64,000 nt of DNA, taken from NCBI RefSeq assembly GCF_003287935.1, contig NZ_CP030287.1:6947029-7011028 (forward strand). Reading direction: 5' to 3'. The position numbers and the translations under genes are program-made. Source of the stretch: Streptomyces sp. ICC1. GTDB lineage: Bacteria; Actinomycetota; Actinomycetes; Streptomycetales; Streptomycetaceae. Within the stretch, counting starts at the first letter, position 1; each line of letters starts with the position of its first letter. Below, one piece after another: positions 27,582 through 36,636 of this stretch. The notes below the pieces were generated by a model. It was given only the letters and a program-made list of their open reading frames with translations. It was not told the origin of the DNA and made no database searches.

Positions 27582-27613
27582 GACCGGCCGCCCCCCGCCG
27601 GGGGCGGCCGGTC
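27582..27613. terminator. Bidirectional hairpin between GH5 and ABC permease genes
   Basis: A perfect 13-bp stem (27582-27594 against 27601-27613) with a 6-base loop, directly abutting the convergent stop of the permease gene. Confidence 0.8.
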
Positions 27614-28486
27614 TCAGACGTCGCGGCGCCGCACGACGACCACGCAGACGGCCACCGAGACGACCGCCCAGACGGCCAGCGCGGTCCAGGAGCCCGCGAT
27701 CGTGCCCGGGTGGGCGCCCAGGGTGGTCGAGGAGCCGGGCCTCAGCGCCAGCCGGGTCTGGGCGGCGAGCGGCAGGTGGTTCCCGATCTCCTTCAGGAAC
27801 CGGTACCGGTCGCCGCCGAAGAGCATGGGCAGGATGAACAGCGTGGTCACGACGGCGACGATCGAGGCGGTGGCGTGCCGCAGGACGCTGCCGAACGCCA
27901 TCCCGATGAGCGCGCAGACCGGGACGACCAGCGCGTACGCCGCCACGGCCCGCAAGCAGCCGGGGTCCTGGATCGAGAGGCCGACGTGCCGGGAGGCCAG
28001 CATCGCGTTGGTGGTGAAGAACGAGGCCGCGGAGACGACCGCGCCGAGGACCAGAGACACCCCCGCGACGAGGGCCACCTTGGCCGTGATCACCGCACGC
28101 CGGTCGGGGACCGCGGCGAACGTGGTGCGGATCATTCCGGTGGAGTACTCGCCGAAGACCGTGATGGCTCCGAAGGAGGCCGCGGCCAGTGCCATCACGG
28201 CGATCGCGATGGAGCCCAGGCCGTGGAACAGCGGATCGTACGCGTACACGGGCATGCCGGGCAGCGGGGACCTCGGCCGGTCTATGTACGGCAGGTCGGA
28301 GTGCACGCCGTTCACATTGGCCGCGACGGCCACGACGGCGCTGAGGGCGAGCACCCAGTACGTCGACCGGAGCGAGCGCATCTTGATCCACTCGGCGGCG
28401 AGGAGGTCGCCGAACCCGGCCGCGGATGCGGCCGCCCGCCCCGGCCGCCCCGCCCGCCCCGTACCGGGAGACGTCACCGTGCTCAT
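27614..28486 (-). CDS. ABC-2 type transporter permease
   Basis: 290 residues with about six membrane helices after a 25-residue Gly/Ala/Arg-rich cytosolic N-terminus: WVLALSAVVAVAANV, IAVMALAAASFGAITVFGEY, VALVAGVSLVLGAVVSAASF, VPVCALIGMAFGSVL, IVAVVTTLFILPMLFGG and ALAVWAVVSVAVCVVVV, ending in RRRDV. It matches actinobacterial exporters of the NatB/BcrB kind. The start overlaps the ATPase gene by ATGA, so the two form one exporter. Confidence 0.9.
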   Translation of the reverse strand: MSTVTSPGTGRAGRPGRAAASAAGFGDLLAAEWIKMRSLRSTYWVLALSAVVAVAANVNGVHSDLPYIDRPRSPLPGMPVYAYDPLFHGLGSIAIAVMALAAASFGAITVFGEYSTGMIRTTFAAVPDRRAVITAKVALVAGVSLVLGAVVSAASFFTTNAMLASRHVGLSIQDPGCLRAVAAYALVVPVCALIGMAFGSVLRHATASIVAVVTTLFILPMLFGGDRYRFLKEIGNHLPLAAQTRLALRPGSSTTLGAHPGTIAGSWTALAVWAVVSVAVCVVVVRRRDV

Positions 28487-29394
28487 CGGGCTCCTCCCGC
28501 GAGGTATTCGACGCTGTCCGCGGTGAGGGCCATGAACGCCGACTCCAAGGACGAGGCGTGGGTGGCGAGTTCGTGCAGCACGATGCCGTTCCGGTGCGCG
28601 AGGTCCCCGATCCGGGCCGCGGTCAGCCCGCCGACCCGGGCCGCCCCGTCGCCCTCCCGGCGCACCGACGCGCCCTCAGCGATCAGCAGGGGCTCCAGGG
28701 CCGCGAGGCCGGGCGTCGAGATGCTGACGCCCGGGCCGGCGTCGCGGGCCGAGAAGTCCGCCAGGCTCTCGTGGGCGATCAGCCGGCCCCGCCCGATGAC
28801 GAGGAGCCGGTCGGCGGTGTGCTCCATCTCGGCCATCATGTGGCTGGAGACCAGCACGGTGCGCCCCTCGGACGCCAGCCGGCGCAGCAGCCCGCGCAGC
28901 CACAGCACGCCCTCGGGGTCCAGCCCGTTCAGCGGTTCGTCGAACAGCAGCACCGGCGGATCGCCGAGCAGGGCGCCCGCGATGCCGAGCCGCTGTTTCA
29001 TCCCGAGGGAGAACCCGCCGATCCGGCGTCCCGCCGCCTTCGCCAGCCCGACCTCCGCCAGGACCTCCCCGACCCGGGCCGCCGGAATGCGGTTGCCGCG
29101 GGCCAGGGCGGACAGGTGCGCCCGCGCGCTGCGCCCGCCGTGCACGTCCTGGGCGTCGAGCAGCGCGCCGACGTGGCGCAGCCCGCGCGGGCGCCGCGAG
29201 AAGGGCACCCCGTCCACGGTGACGGACCCGCTGGTGGGGGCGTTCAGGCCCAGGATCATCCGCAGGGTGGTGGATTTGCCGGCGCCGTTCGGGCCGAGGA
29301 AGCCGGTGACTTCGCCCGGCTCCACGGTGAAGGTCAGATGGTCGACGGCGACGGCATCGCCGTACCGCTTGGTCAGTCCGGTGGATTCGATCAC
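28483..29394 (-). CDS. ABC transporter ATP-binding protein
   Basis: 303 residues. Walker A GPNGAGKST, Q-loop region LGLNAPTSG, signature FSLGMKQRLGIAGALL, Walker B PPVLLFDEPLNGLDP and H-loop VLVSSHMM are all present, followed by a C-terminal domain of drug or antibiotic exporters (BcrA/DrrA type). The GTG at 29394 (VIESTGLTKRYG) is chosen because homology begins there; an upstream in-frame start would add a Pro/Cys-rich stretch. It overlaps the permease gene and is divergent from the sensor kinase gene, so kinase and exporter may form one stress-response unit. Confidence 0.93.
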   Translation of the reverse strand: MIESTGLTKRYGDAVAVDHLTFTVEPGEVTGFLGPNGAGKSTTLRMILGLNAPTSGSVTVDGVPFSRRPRGLRHVGALLDAQDVHGGRSARAHLSALARGNRIPAARVGEVLAEVGLAKAAGRRIGGFSLGMKQRLGIAGALLGDPPVLLFDEPLNGLDPEGVLWLRGLLRRLASEGRTVLVSSHMMAEMEHTADRLLVIGRGRLIAHESLADFSARDAGPGVSISTPGLAALEPLLIAEGASVRREGDGAARVGGLTAARIGDLAHRNGIVLHELATHASSLESAFMALTADSVEYLAGGAR

Positions 29395-29526
29395 GGGTCC
29401 ACACTGCGGGGACGGGCAGGGGGCCGGCATCGGCCCGTGGCCCACACTTGTGAACTCCGCCTGTGGCCCGGGGGATTAAGCCCGTGGGCCGATGCCCGGC
29501 CGGGAGCGCGTCGATAGGATCGGCCG

Positions 29527-30696
29527 ATGACCGCCACTTCCCGTCCGACCCTGCTCAGACGCGTGCCGCCGGGCCTGTGGGTGGCGGCCTTCTGGTCGGC
29601 CCTCATCGCGCTGCGCATGGTCCAACGGCCGAACGAGCTGCGGCATCTGGTCGACTACCACGGCAACATCGAGGACGCGCCGCTCACGGTCACCGCCCTG
29701 GTCACGACCCTGGGGGCGCTGGTGCTGACCCGCACGCCCCTGGCGGCCGTGGGCATCGCACTGGCCGGCACCGTGTTCTCGCTCGGGATGCAGGTGCGCG
29801 AGACGCCGTTCGTCCTCTTCCTCCTGGCCGACGCGGCCGTGGGCTACACCGCGGCGACCCGCCCGCGGCGGGTCTCGGTCCTCGCCGGAGTGCTCCCGGT
29901 CGGCGTGCTGGCCGGCTACTCGGTCTGGACGCTCGTACGCGGCCAGGTCCTCAACCCCTCCGTGCCCGCCGGCCTGGCCTCGACCGTGGTCATCGCCTGG
30001 CTGATCGGCAACACGATCCATCAGAACCGGGCGCACGCGGACACCCTGCGCGCCCAGGCCACGCGGCAGGCGGTCACGGCCGAGCGGCTGCGGATCGCGC
30101 GGGAGCTGCACGACATGGTCGCGCACAACATCGGCATCATCGCCATCCAGGCCGGCGTGGGCAGCCGGGTCATGGACACCCAGCCCGCCGAGACCCGCAA
30201 CGCGCTCGAGGCCATCGAGGCCACCAGCCGCGAGACCCTCGCCGGGCTGCGCCGGATGCTCGGCACCCTGCGCGCCGGCGAGCGGGAGCCCGCACCGCTG
30301 GACCCGCTGCCGGGCCTGGCCGCCCTCGGCCGACTGGTCGGCCGGACCGGGGCGGCCGGGGTCCGGGTCGACGTCCGCTGGCGGGGGGACCGGCGGGACC
30401 TGCCCCCCGACGTCGACCTGGCGGCCTTCCGCATCGTCCAGGAAGCGGTCACCAACGTGGTGCGGCATTCCGGCACCCGGGAGTGCAGCGTGACCCTCGA
30501 CTACCGCGAGGACGCGCTGGCCGTCGACATCGTCGACCTCGGGTCCGGCGGCGCCGTCGCGGGCTCCGGATACGGCATCGCCGGCATGCGGGAACGCGTC
30601 GGCCTGCTCCGCGGGGAGTTCAGCGCCGGACCGGGCCCGGAAGGCGGCTTCCGGGTGGCGGCCCGGCTGCCGGCGCCCGGAGCGGGGGCCCGGTGA
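29527..30696 (+). CDS. Sensor histidine kinase (NarL-type partner, HisKA_3)
   Basis: 389 residues. The N-terminal half holds four to five membrane helices with short loops (for example TALVTTLGALVLT, LFLLADAAVGYTAA, VSVLAGVLPVGVLAGYSV). A coiled segment leads into the H-box RIARELHDMVAHNIGIIAIQ (phosphorylated H after EL), then the DALE-like region and an HATPase domain (AAFRIVQEAVTNVVRHSGT, VDIVDLGSGG, GYGIAGMRERVGLLRGEF). Its GTGA overlap with the next start shows it was co-translated with a response regulator, but only about 18 residues of that regulator remain. The kinase is now orphaned locally. Confidence 0.92.
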   Translation: MTATSRPTLLRRVPPGLWVAAFWSALIALRMVQRPNELRHLVDYHGNIEDAPLTVTALVTTLGALVLTRTPLAAVGIALAGTVFSLGMQVRETPFVLFLLADAAVGYTAATRPRRVSVLAGVLPVGVLAGYSVWTLVRGQVLNPSVPAGLASTVVIAWLIGNTIHQNRAHADTLRAQATRQAVTAERLRIARELHDMVAHNIGIIAIQAGVGSRVMDTQPAETRNALEAIEATSRETLAGLRRMLGTLRAGEREPAPLDPLPGLAALGRLVGRTGAAGVRVDVRWRGDRRDLPPDVDLAAFRIVQEAVTNVVRHSGTRECSVTLDYREDALAVDIVDLGSGGAVAGSGYGIAGMRERVGLLRGEFSAGPGPEGGFRVAARLPAPGAGAR

Positions 30697-30782
30697 TCCG
30701 CGTCGTCCTGGTCGACGACCAGCCCCTGATCCGTACGGGCCTCAACACAGGGGAGATCGGAGGAAACGTCAGATGTGTTTAA
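30693..30782 (+). pseudogene. Response-regulator stub truncated after the first strand
   Basis: The GTG at 30693 overlaps the kinase stop. VIRVVLVDDQPLIRTGL is the canonical start of a NarL-type receiver, with acidic residues DD. Similarity stops at about 30751; about a dozen unrelated residues follow and the frame ends at 30782. The receiver phosphosite, its other half and the LuxR DNA-binding domain are all absent. The adjacent threonine dehydrogenase gene ends only 10 bp further on, so this marks a deletion or rearrangement joint. Confidence 0.8.
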
Positions 30783-30791
30783 GGGACACGG

Positions 30792-31823
30792 CTACGCCTG
30801 CGTCCAGTCCAGGATGATCTTGCCGCTGCGGGCGGTCGCCGCCTCGTCGAACGCGGCCTCGAAGTCCCCGTAGGCGTAGCGGCCGGTGATGACGGGGCTG
30901 AGGTCGAGCCCGCCCTCCAGCAGCACGGTCATCGCGTACCAGGTCTCGAACATCTCGCGGCCGTAGATGCCCTTGATCGTGATCATCGAGGTGACGACCT
31001 TGGCCCAGTCGACCGCGAACTCCTGCGCCGGCAGGCCCAGCATGGCGATCCGGCCGCCGTGCGTCATGTTGTCGATCATGTCGCGCATCGCCTCGCCGCG
31101 GCCGGACATCTCCAGGCCGATGTCGAAGCCCTCGCGCAGGCCGAGCTGGGCCTGCGCGTCGGCGATCGTCGCCTTGGAGACGTCGAGCGCGAGCGTGGCG
31201 CCCGCCTTGCGGGCGATCTCGAGGCGCTCCGGGCTGACGTCGGTGATGACGACGTTGCGGGCGCCCGCGTGCCGGGCCACGGCCGCCGCCATGATCCCGA
31301 TCGGGCCGGCGCCGGTGATCAGCACGTCCTCGCCGACCAGCGGGAAGGAGAGCGCGGTGTGCACCGCGTTGCCGAACGGGTCGAAGATCGCGGCGACATC
31401 GAGGTCCACCTTGGTCCGGTGCACCCAGACGTTCTGCGCGGGCAGCACCACGTACTCGGCGAAGGCGCCGTCGCGGCCGACCCCGAGACCGATCGTGCTG
31501 CGGCACAAGTGGCGGCGCCCGGCCAGGCAGTTGCGGCACCTCCCGCACACCAGGTGGCCCTCGCCGCTGACCAGCGCGCCGATCTCGATGTCGGACACGT
31601 CCGCGCCGAGCGCGGCCACCTCGCCGACGAACTCGTGGCCGAGCACGAGCGGGGTCTTGACGGCACCCTGCGCCCAGCCGTCCCACGAACGGATGTGCAG
31701 GTCCGTCCCGCAGATGCCGGTGCGCAGCACCTTGATCAGCACCTCGCCGGCGCCGTACTCGGGCTCGGGAACATCCATCAGCCACAGCCCGGGCTCGGCC
31801 TTGTGCTTGACGAGTGCCTTCAT
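30792..31823 (-). CDS. tdh: L-threonine 3-dehydrogenase
   Basis: 343 residues, medium-chain zinc dehydrogenase; converts threonine to 2-amino-3-ketobutyrate with NAD. Features are [17 protein letters not shown] (catalytic zinc and the Tdh-specific Trp), LGHEFVGEV, structural-zinc cysteines [15 protein letters not shown], Rossmann [27 protein letters not shown], and [16 protein letters not shown], typical of Tdh. Its usual downstream partner kbl (2-amino-3-ketobutyrate CoA ligase) is not present; the sequence beyond its stop is the response-regulator stub. Confidence 0.93.
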   Translation of the reverse strand: MKALVKHKAEPGLWLMDVPEPEYGAGEVLIKVLRTGICGTDLHIRSWDGWAQGAVKTPLVLGHEFVGEVAALGADVSDIEIGALVSGEGHLVCGRCRNCLAGRRHLCRSTIGLGVGRDGAFAEYVVLPAQNVWVHRTKVDLDVAAIFDPFGNAVHTALSFPLVGEDVLITGAGPIGIMAAAVARHAGARNVVITDVSPERLEIARKAGATLALDVSKATIADAQAQLGLREGFDIGLEMSGRGEAMRDMIDNMTHGGRIAMLGLPAQEFAVDWAKVVTSMITIKGIYGREMFETWYAMTVLLEGGLDLSPVITGRYAYGDFEAAFDEAATARSGKIILDWTQA

Positions 31824-32029
31824 GGCGTGGCTCCAGGCATGCGGAAGCGATCGCTACGGGGCGCGGCGGCCCCGCAGCGTGCGGACGCCACCAATCTGCC
31901 GACCTGCGGGGTCATCAGTCCATCGAGGATTTCTTAAGCGGGTCCACAGGCCAGCTTCACGCCTATGCTCCTGAGGTGGCGGGCAGGGGCCGGGGAGTGG
32001 TCCGGGCCGGGAATGGGGAGGTGAGGGGC

Positions 32030-32947
32030 GTGCCGAGTCTGCGCAGCAGAGCGCTTTCGGTCGCGCTGATCGCGGCGGGACGGCGAAGACGGTTCGGGAG
32101 CGCGGAGGCGGTCCGTGCCCGGGTGGCGGAGCCGGCACGACGGCCGGCGTCCCATCTGCCGCCGCGCTCGCTGGGCCGGATCGCGGAGGTCTCGCGGACC
32201 TTCGTCGGAGCGTGGCCCGTGTACGACGTCTCGCCGCTGGGGGCGGAGCCGACCGCCAAGGTGCTCTACGTGCACGGCGGCGGGTACATCCACGAGTTGG
32301 TCCGGCCCCACTGGTCGTTGATCAGGAAGCTGGTCACCCAGGCCCGCGCCCGGGTCGTCGTGCCGGCGTACATCCTGGCCCCGCGCGGGACCGCCGACCG
32401 GACCGTCCCGGTCGCCGCGGACCTGCTCAGCGGCCTGATCGCGAGCGGCGGCGCGGGCGGCACGGTGCTCATCGGGGATTCCGCCGGCGCCGGGCTGGCA
32501 CTGGCGGCGGCCCAGCGGCTGCGCGACCGCGACCGGACCGGGGCGCAGCCGTCCCGGATCGTGCTGATCTCGCCCTGGCTGGACGTCTCCATGAGCCACC
32601 CCGACCAGGCGGCCATCGAGGCCGGCGACCCGATGCTGGCCCGCACCGGACTGCGGGAGGCCGGGCGGCTGTACGCGGGCAACCTGGCGGCCGACGACCC
32701 GCGGGTGAGCCCGCTGCACGGGTCGTTCGCGGGGCTGGCCCCCCTGACGGTGTTCACGGGCACCCGGGACGTCCTGACGACCGACAGCCGCGAACTGCTG
32801 CGCCGGGCCCGGGCGGCCGGCGTGGAGGTGGAGTTCCACGAGGAGCCGGGGCTGCCGCACGCGTACCCGCTGCTGCCCGTCCCGGAGGGCAGGGCCGCGC
32901 GCGACCTGATCGTGGCGCTGGTGCGCAGGGCGGCGACGGAGGACTGA
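32030..32947 (+). CDS. Alpha/beta hydrolase (HSL-like, fold 3)
   Basis: 305 residues. YVHGGGYIHELVRPHW contains the HGGG oxyanion motif, LIGDSAGAGLALAAA the nucleophilic elbow GDSAG, TGTRDVLTTD the acid and LPHAYPLLPVPEG the histidine. This is a carboxylesterase or acetyl-hydrolase of the hormone-sensitive-lipase family, cytosolic, with no clear signal peptide. The GTG at 32030 has GGAGGTGAGG upstream; GTG 32021 is a possible alternative. The longer frame upstream overlaps the tdh promoter and is not coding. Confidence 0.88.
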   Translation: MPSLRSRALSVALIAAGRRRRFGSAEAVRARVAEPARRPASHLPPRSLGRIAEVSRTFVGAWPVYDVSPLGAEPTAKVLYVHGGGYIHELVRPHWSLIRKLVTQARARVVVPAYILAPRGTADRTVPVAADLLSGLIASGGAGGTVLIGDSAGAGLALAAAQRLRDRDRTGAQPSRIVLISPWLDVSMSHPDQAAIEAGDPMLARTGLREAGRLYAGNLAADDPRVSPLHGSFAGLAPLTVFTGTRDVLTTDSRELLRRARAAGVEVEFHEEPGLPHAYPLLPVPEGRAARDLIVALVRRAATED

Positions 32948-32968
32948 CCGCGAGGCCGTACCGGCAGG

Positions 32969-33694
32969 TCACGCCACGCAGTTCATCAGGGAGCCCACCG
33001 GGGCCGTGCGGTAGCGGGCCCAGTACGTCTCGTCGCGGATCGCACACGCCGGCGGGGTCCGGGTCGGCTGCCAGGAGACGGTGGAGAAGCCGGCGTCGGC
33101 GGCGGCCTCGGCGAAGTCGGCGTGGGCCCACTCCCGGCATTCGAACGGGACCGGCGGATCGGTCTCCAGCCGGGCCCGGAGCAGGGGCGCGTCGCCGCCC
33201 GGAGCCCGCTCGACGACGCTGATCCCGTACGGCGCCCAGTCCGCGTACGGGAAGGCGCCCGGGTTCGGCACGATGGCGAGGAGCCGGCCGCCGGGGCGCA
33301 GGCTGGCGCGGACGGCGCGGAACATGGCGTGCAGGGCGGGCCTGTCGTGGGCCTGGTTGAACAGGTACACGGCGGTGGCCAGGTCGAAGGGGCCCAGTCG
33401 CGGCATCCCGGCCGCGTCATCGACCAGGACGTACTCGACCTCGGCGCCCTCGGCGCCTCCCCCGCCCTCCCGCGCCCGCCGGATGCGTTCGGGACAGTTG
33501 TCGACGCCCACCGCGCGGCGGGCTCCGCCGCTCGCCAGCAGCCGGGTGGTGGTGCCGTGCCCGCAGGCCGCGTCGAGGGTGTCGAGGCCGCGGACCCCGC
33601 CGAGGGCGTCCAGGGCCGTGCGCAGGGTGAAGGCGTCGGCGACCGAGAAGGCCACCGGGGGCGTTGACGTATCCGTGTCGTACTGCTGTCGCAT
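32969..33694 (-). CDS. Class I SAM-dependent methyltransferase
   Basis: 241 residues. Motif I LDTLDAACGHGTTTRLLASG, acidic loop VGVDNCPERI, motif II GPFDLATAVYLFNQAHDRPAL and motif III SLRPGGRLLAIVPNPG are clear. The substrate is not evident; the nearest family is UbiE/Coq5-like small-molecule methyltransferases. The Arg/Thr-rich sequence from QPTRTPPACAIRDETYWARY forms the C-terminus. It is convergent with the alpha/beta hydrolase, with 21 bp between stops. Confidence 0.88.
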   Translation of the reverse strand: MRQQYDTDTSTPPVAFSVADAFTLRTALDALGGVRGLDTLDAACGHGTTTRLLASGGARRAVGVDNCPERIRRAREGGGGAEGAEVEYVLVDDAAGMPRLGPFDLATAVYLFNQAHDRPALHAMFRAVRASLRPGGRLLAIVPNPGAFPYADWAPYGISVVERAPGGDAPLLRARLETDPPVPFECREWAHADFAEAAADAGFSTVSWQPTRTPPACAIRDETYWARYRTAPVGSLMNCVA

Positions 33695-33773
33695 GTCCGC
33701 AAGCCTGCCCGGGCGCCGGCGGCGCTGCCCGGTCCCGGGGCCGGACCTCCCCCGGACGGGGTAGGCGTTCGGG

Positions 33774-34166
33774 TCAGCGCGTGCGGCGTACGGGGCTCAG
33801 TGCGACCAGGACCGGCCGCGCGGCGGGGCCGGCGCCGCGGCCGGCAGCCGGGCCGGGGCCCGGGGCGCCGCCGGGGCACGCCGTGCAGGAGCGCGAGGCG
33901 GCGAGGCAGCCGCCGCAGTCGGGGGCGCCGATCTCCTCGCGCCGCAGGCGGCCCTTGCGGACCCAGTAGGCGGCGAGGTCTGCGGCCTCGGCGCGGTCGA
34001 TGCCGAGCCGGTCGGCGATCTGCACGAGCCCCTCGCCGGGGGTGGCCTCCTCGAAGGCGCGCAGCAGCCTGCGCAGCATGCCGGGCCCGCCGGTCCCACC
34101 GGGCCCACCGGTCCCACCGGTCCCATCGGTCCCATCGGTCCCATCGGTCCCATCGGCCCTGCTCAC
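33774..34166 (-). CDS. FeoC-like winged-helix protein of the ferrous iron operon
   Basis: 130 residues. After a 29-residue Gly/Thr/Asp/Pro repeat tail comes a small winged-helix domain (LLRAFEEATPGEGLVQIADR, IDRAEAADLAAYWVRKGRL) with cysteines in CGGC, CTAC and an upstream C, matching FeoC-like regulators that may carry an iron-sulfur cluster. The GTG start at 34166 overlaps the feoB stop (GTGA). The C-terminal 35 residues are Gly/Pro/Ala/Arg-rich. The repeat tail is encoded by 9-bp tandem units (34088-34155) and probably varies in length between strains. Confidence 0.75.
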   Translation of the reverse strand: MSRADGTDGTDGTDGTGGTGGPGGTGGPGMLRRLLRAFEEATPGEGLVQIADRLGIDRAEAADLAAYWVRKGRLRREEIGAPDCGGCLAASRSCTACPGGAPGPGPAAGRGAGPAARPVLVALSPVRRTR

Positions 34167-36391
34167 CACATCAGCCTCGCGATCTGGAAGACGCCGACGG
34201 CCAGCAGCCAGGCCGCCGCCAGTTGGATGCCGAACCCGATGAGGGTCAGCCGGGTGCCGATCTCGGCCCGCTGGGCGGCCAGGGAGGCCATGCAGGGGGT
34301 GTAGGAGAGGATGAAGACGAGGAAGGCCAGCGCTGCCGCCCGCGGGTGTCCGCCGGAGGCCTGGTCGAAGGTGGCGTGCAGGCTCGTGGTGAGCTTCGGG
34401 TCTCCGTCCTCCCCCGCCGAGTAGGTCTGCGCGAGGGTGGAGACCACGCCCTCCTTGGCGATCAGCCCGGTGCCGAGCGCGGCCGTGGCGTGCCAGTCGC
34501 CGAAGCCGGCCGGGGCGACGACGGGCGCGACCGCGCGGGTCACCGTGCCGAAGACGCTGTGCTCGACGCCGACGTCGCCGAAGCCGCCGTGGCCGGCTCC
34601 GGCCGGGACGGCCATGAGCAGCCACACCCCGGCCGCGGTGGCCACGATGATGCCGCCGGCGGTGCGCAGGAAGGCGGCGAGCTTCTGCCAGACCTGGGCG
34701 CCGGTGACGCGCAGGGTGGGGAGCCGGTAGGGGGGCAGTTCCAGGACGAGCGGCTCCTCCTTCATGTCTTTGAAGAGCAGGGGCCGCAGGATCAGGCCCA
34801 TGAGGACGACCAGCAGCACGGAGCCGGCGTAGAGGAAGAAGACCACCGTGCCGGAGTTCGAGCCGAAGAAGATGCCCGCGATCATCACGTAGACGGCGAG
34901 GCGGGCGGTACAGCTCATGTACGGGATGAGCAGGCCGACCAGCAGCCGGTGCGAGCGGCGGTTCAGGATCCGGGTGCCCGCGAAGGCCGGGACGTTGCAG
35001 CCGAAGCCGACGACGAGCGGCAGGAAGGCGCGGCCGGGCAACCGCAGGGCGCGCATCAGGCGGTCGGCCACGAAGGCGGCGCGGGCGAAGTAGCCGGAGT
35101 CCTCCAGCAGGGCCAGCAGCACGAACATGATGATCATCAGCGGCACGAAGGTGAGTAGCTGGCCCACTCCGCTGATCAGGCCGTCGACCAGCAGGCCGGT
35201 CAGCCAGCCGGGTGCGCGGACGGCTTCGAGGAGCCGGTCGGCGCCGCCGCTGACGGGTCCGGAGACGAAGTCGCCGAGGCCGTCCTGGAGGGGTTTGGCC
35301 AGCACGGTGGTGGCCTGGAAGACGCCCCACATCACGGCGAGGAAGAACGGGATCCCGAAGGAGCGGGACAGCAGCAGCCGGTCCACCCGGTCGGTGAGCG
35401 TGGGCCTGGCCCGCGCGGGGCGGGGCGCGGCGCGCTCGACGACGGCGTGCGCCCAGGCGTAGCGCGCCTCGGCGACGAGCAGTTCGGCGTCCGCGTCGAT
35501 GTCGGCGTACGCGCCGGCCTCGGTGTTCGCGTCGGCGTGGGCCCCGGTGGCGCCTTGCGGGCCGGCTCCGGAGGCCTCGGCGAGGCGGTCCGCCGCCTGC
35601 CGGGCCCGCTCGGCGAGCGCCGCGGGGACCGCGGAGGGCCGCTCCCCGCAGAGCAGGCTCACGGCCAGCCACCGCGCGGGGTGCGGGGTCCGTCCGGAGA
35701 ACTCCGCGACGAGGGTCGCCAGCTCGACGGCCACGGGTGACCCGGCCGCCCAGGCGGAGGTCCGCCCGGTCCGGTGCGACGACGGCGACAGCGGCAGCGG
35801 TACCGGCAGCAGCGGCGACGGCCCGTGGGGCCCGGCGGCCAGGGCATCGGCGACGGCGTCGGCGAGCAGGTCCAGGCCGGTGCCGGTGCGCCCCTCCACC
35901 CGTACGACCGGCAGCGCGAGCTCGCGGGCCAGCGCGTCCGGGTCCGGGGGCGTGCCGCGCCGGGCGGCCACATCGGTCATGGTGAGCGCGACGACGACGG
36001 GGAGGTCGGTGTCGAGGATCTGCGAGAGCAGGTACAGGTTGCGGGCCGGGTTCGCCGCGTCGAGGGCGAAGACCACCGCGTCGGGCCGCTCCCCCGCCGG
36101 CGCGGTCAGTACGTCGCGCACCAGCGCCTCGTCCGGGGAGTCGGGCAGCAGGCTGTAGGAGCCGGGCAGGTCGGCGACGCGCACGCGGCGGCCGCTCGGG
36201 GTGCGCCAGTCCCCCTGGGCGACGGAGACGGTCTTGCCGGGCCAGTTGCCGACGCGCTGGTGGCCGCCGGTGAGGGCGTTGAAGAGGGTCGACTTGCCGA
36301 CATTGGGGTTTCCCACGAGGGCGACGACGGGGGTGCCCGCTTCGCGCTCCATCGTGGCGGTGGCCCCGCCCTCGGTACCGTGGCAGCTCAT
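34163..36391 (-). CDS. feoB: Ferrous iron transport protein B
   Basis: 742 residues. N-terminal G-protein domain: G1 GNPNVGKSTLFNAL, switch VGNWPGKTVSVAQG, G3 VADLPGSYSLLPDSPDEALV and G4-like ALTMTDVAARRG. A spacer helical region and the core membrane domain follow, with Gate motifs: VGFGCNVPAFAGTRIL, LIPYMSCTARLAVYVMIAGI, and FILSYTPCMASLAAQ near the end. It imports Fe2+ across the cytoplasmic membrane. The ATG at 36391 overlaps the feoA stop (ATGA). A Glu/Ala/Asp-rich insertion (GADAELLVAEARYAWAHAVV region) precedes the membrane part. Confidence 0.95.
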   Translation of the reverse strand: MSCHGTEGGATATMEREAGTPVVALVGNPNVGKSTLFNALTGGHQRVGNWPGKTVSVAQGDWRTPSGRRVRVADLPGSYSLLPDSPDEALVRDVLTAPAGERPDAVVFALDAANPARNLYLLSQILDTDLPVVVALTMTDVAARRGTPPDPDALARELALPVVRVEGRTGTGLDLLADAVADALAAGPHGPSPLLPVPLPLSPSSHRTGRTSAWAAGSPVAVELATLVAEFSGRTPHPARWLAVSLLCGERPSAVPAALAERARQAADRLAEASGAGPQGATGAHADANTEAGAYADIDADAELLVAEARYAWAHAVVERAAPRPARARPTLTDRVDRLLLSRSFGIPFFLAVMWGVFQATTVLAKPLQDGLGDFVSGPVSGGADRLLEAVRAPGWLTGLLVDGLISGVGQLLTFVPLMIIMFVLLALLEDSGYFARAAFVADRLMRALRLPGRAFLPLVVGFGCNVPAFAGTRILNRRSHRLLVGLLIPYMSCTARLAVYVMIAGIFFGSNSGTVVFFLYAGSVLLVVLMGLILRPLLFKDMKEEPLVLELPPYRLPTLRVTGAQVWQKLAAFLRTAGGIIVATAAGVWLLMAVPAGAGHGGFGDVGVEHSVFGTVTRAVAPVVAPAGFGDWHATAALGTGLIAKEGVVSTLAQTYSAGEDGDPKLTTSLHATFDQASGGHPRAAALAFLVFILSYTPCMASLAAQRAEIGTRLTLIGFGIQLAAAWLLAVGVFQIARLMW

Positions 36392-36615
36392 CGGGACCAC
36401 CTCAGCCGGCCGGCGGTACGGGAGTCCAGCGCGACCCTGGCGTCACCGAGCCCGACGAGCAGGCCTCCGGTGGCGCCCCTCGCGATCACGGTGACGTCGG
36501 CCCCCGGCACGAAGCCGAACTCCAGGAGTCGGCGCCGGCTGCCGCCGGCCCGGCCGGGTTCGATCCCCGTGATGCGTACGGTCGTTCCGGGACGGCTGTC
36601 GTTGAGCGACGGCAC
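36388..36615 (-). CDS. feoA: Ferrous iron transport protein A
   Basis: 75 residues, an SH3-like FeoA domain: GTTVRITGIEPGRAGGSRRR, LLEFGFVPGADVTVIARGAT and LVGLGDARVALDSRTAGRL. It is thought to assist FeoB on the cytosolic side. The GTG at 36615 (VPSLNDSRPG) is chosen because GGAGGTCC lies directly upstream and the domain begins there. It is the first gene of feoA-feoB-feoC, all with 4-bp overlaps, and is preceded by an iron-box dyad. Confidence 0.92.
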   Translation of the reverse strand: MPSLNDSRPGTTVRITGIEPGRAGGSRRRLLEFGFVPGADVTVIARGATGGLLVGLGDARVALDSRTAGRLRWSR

Positions 36616-36636
36616 CGGACCTCCTTCATCGGTCTC

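Noticed and set aside
30773..30820. Short frame [14 protein letters not shown] with GGAGG upstream
   Set aside because: It overlaps the tdh end and has no evidence beyond the ribosome-like site; could be a piece of a lost leader.
36540..36580. GGGTTCGATCC-like tRNA T-arm sequence
   Set aside because: It lies inside feoA codons and no acceptor stem or anticodon arm surrounds it.
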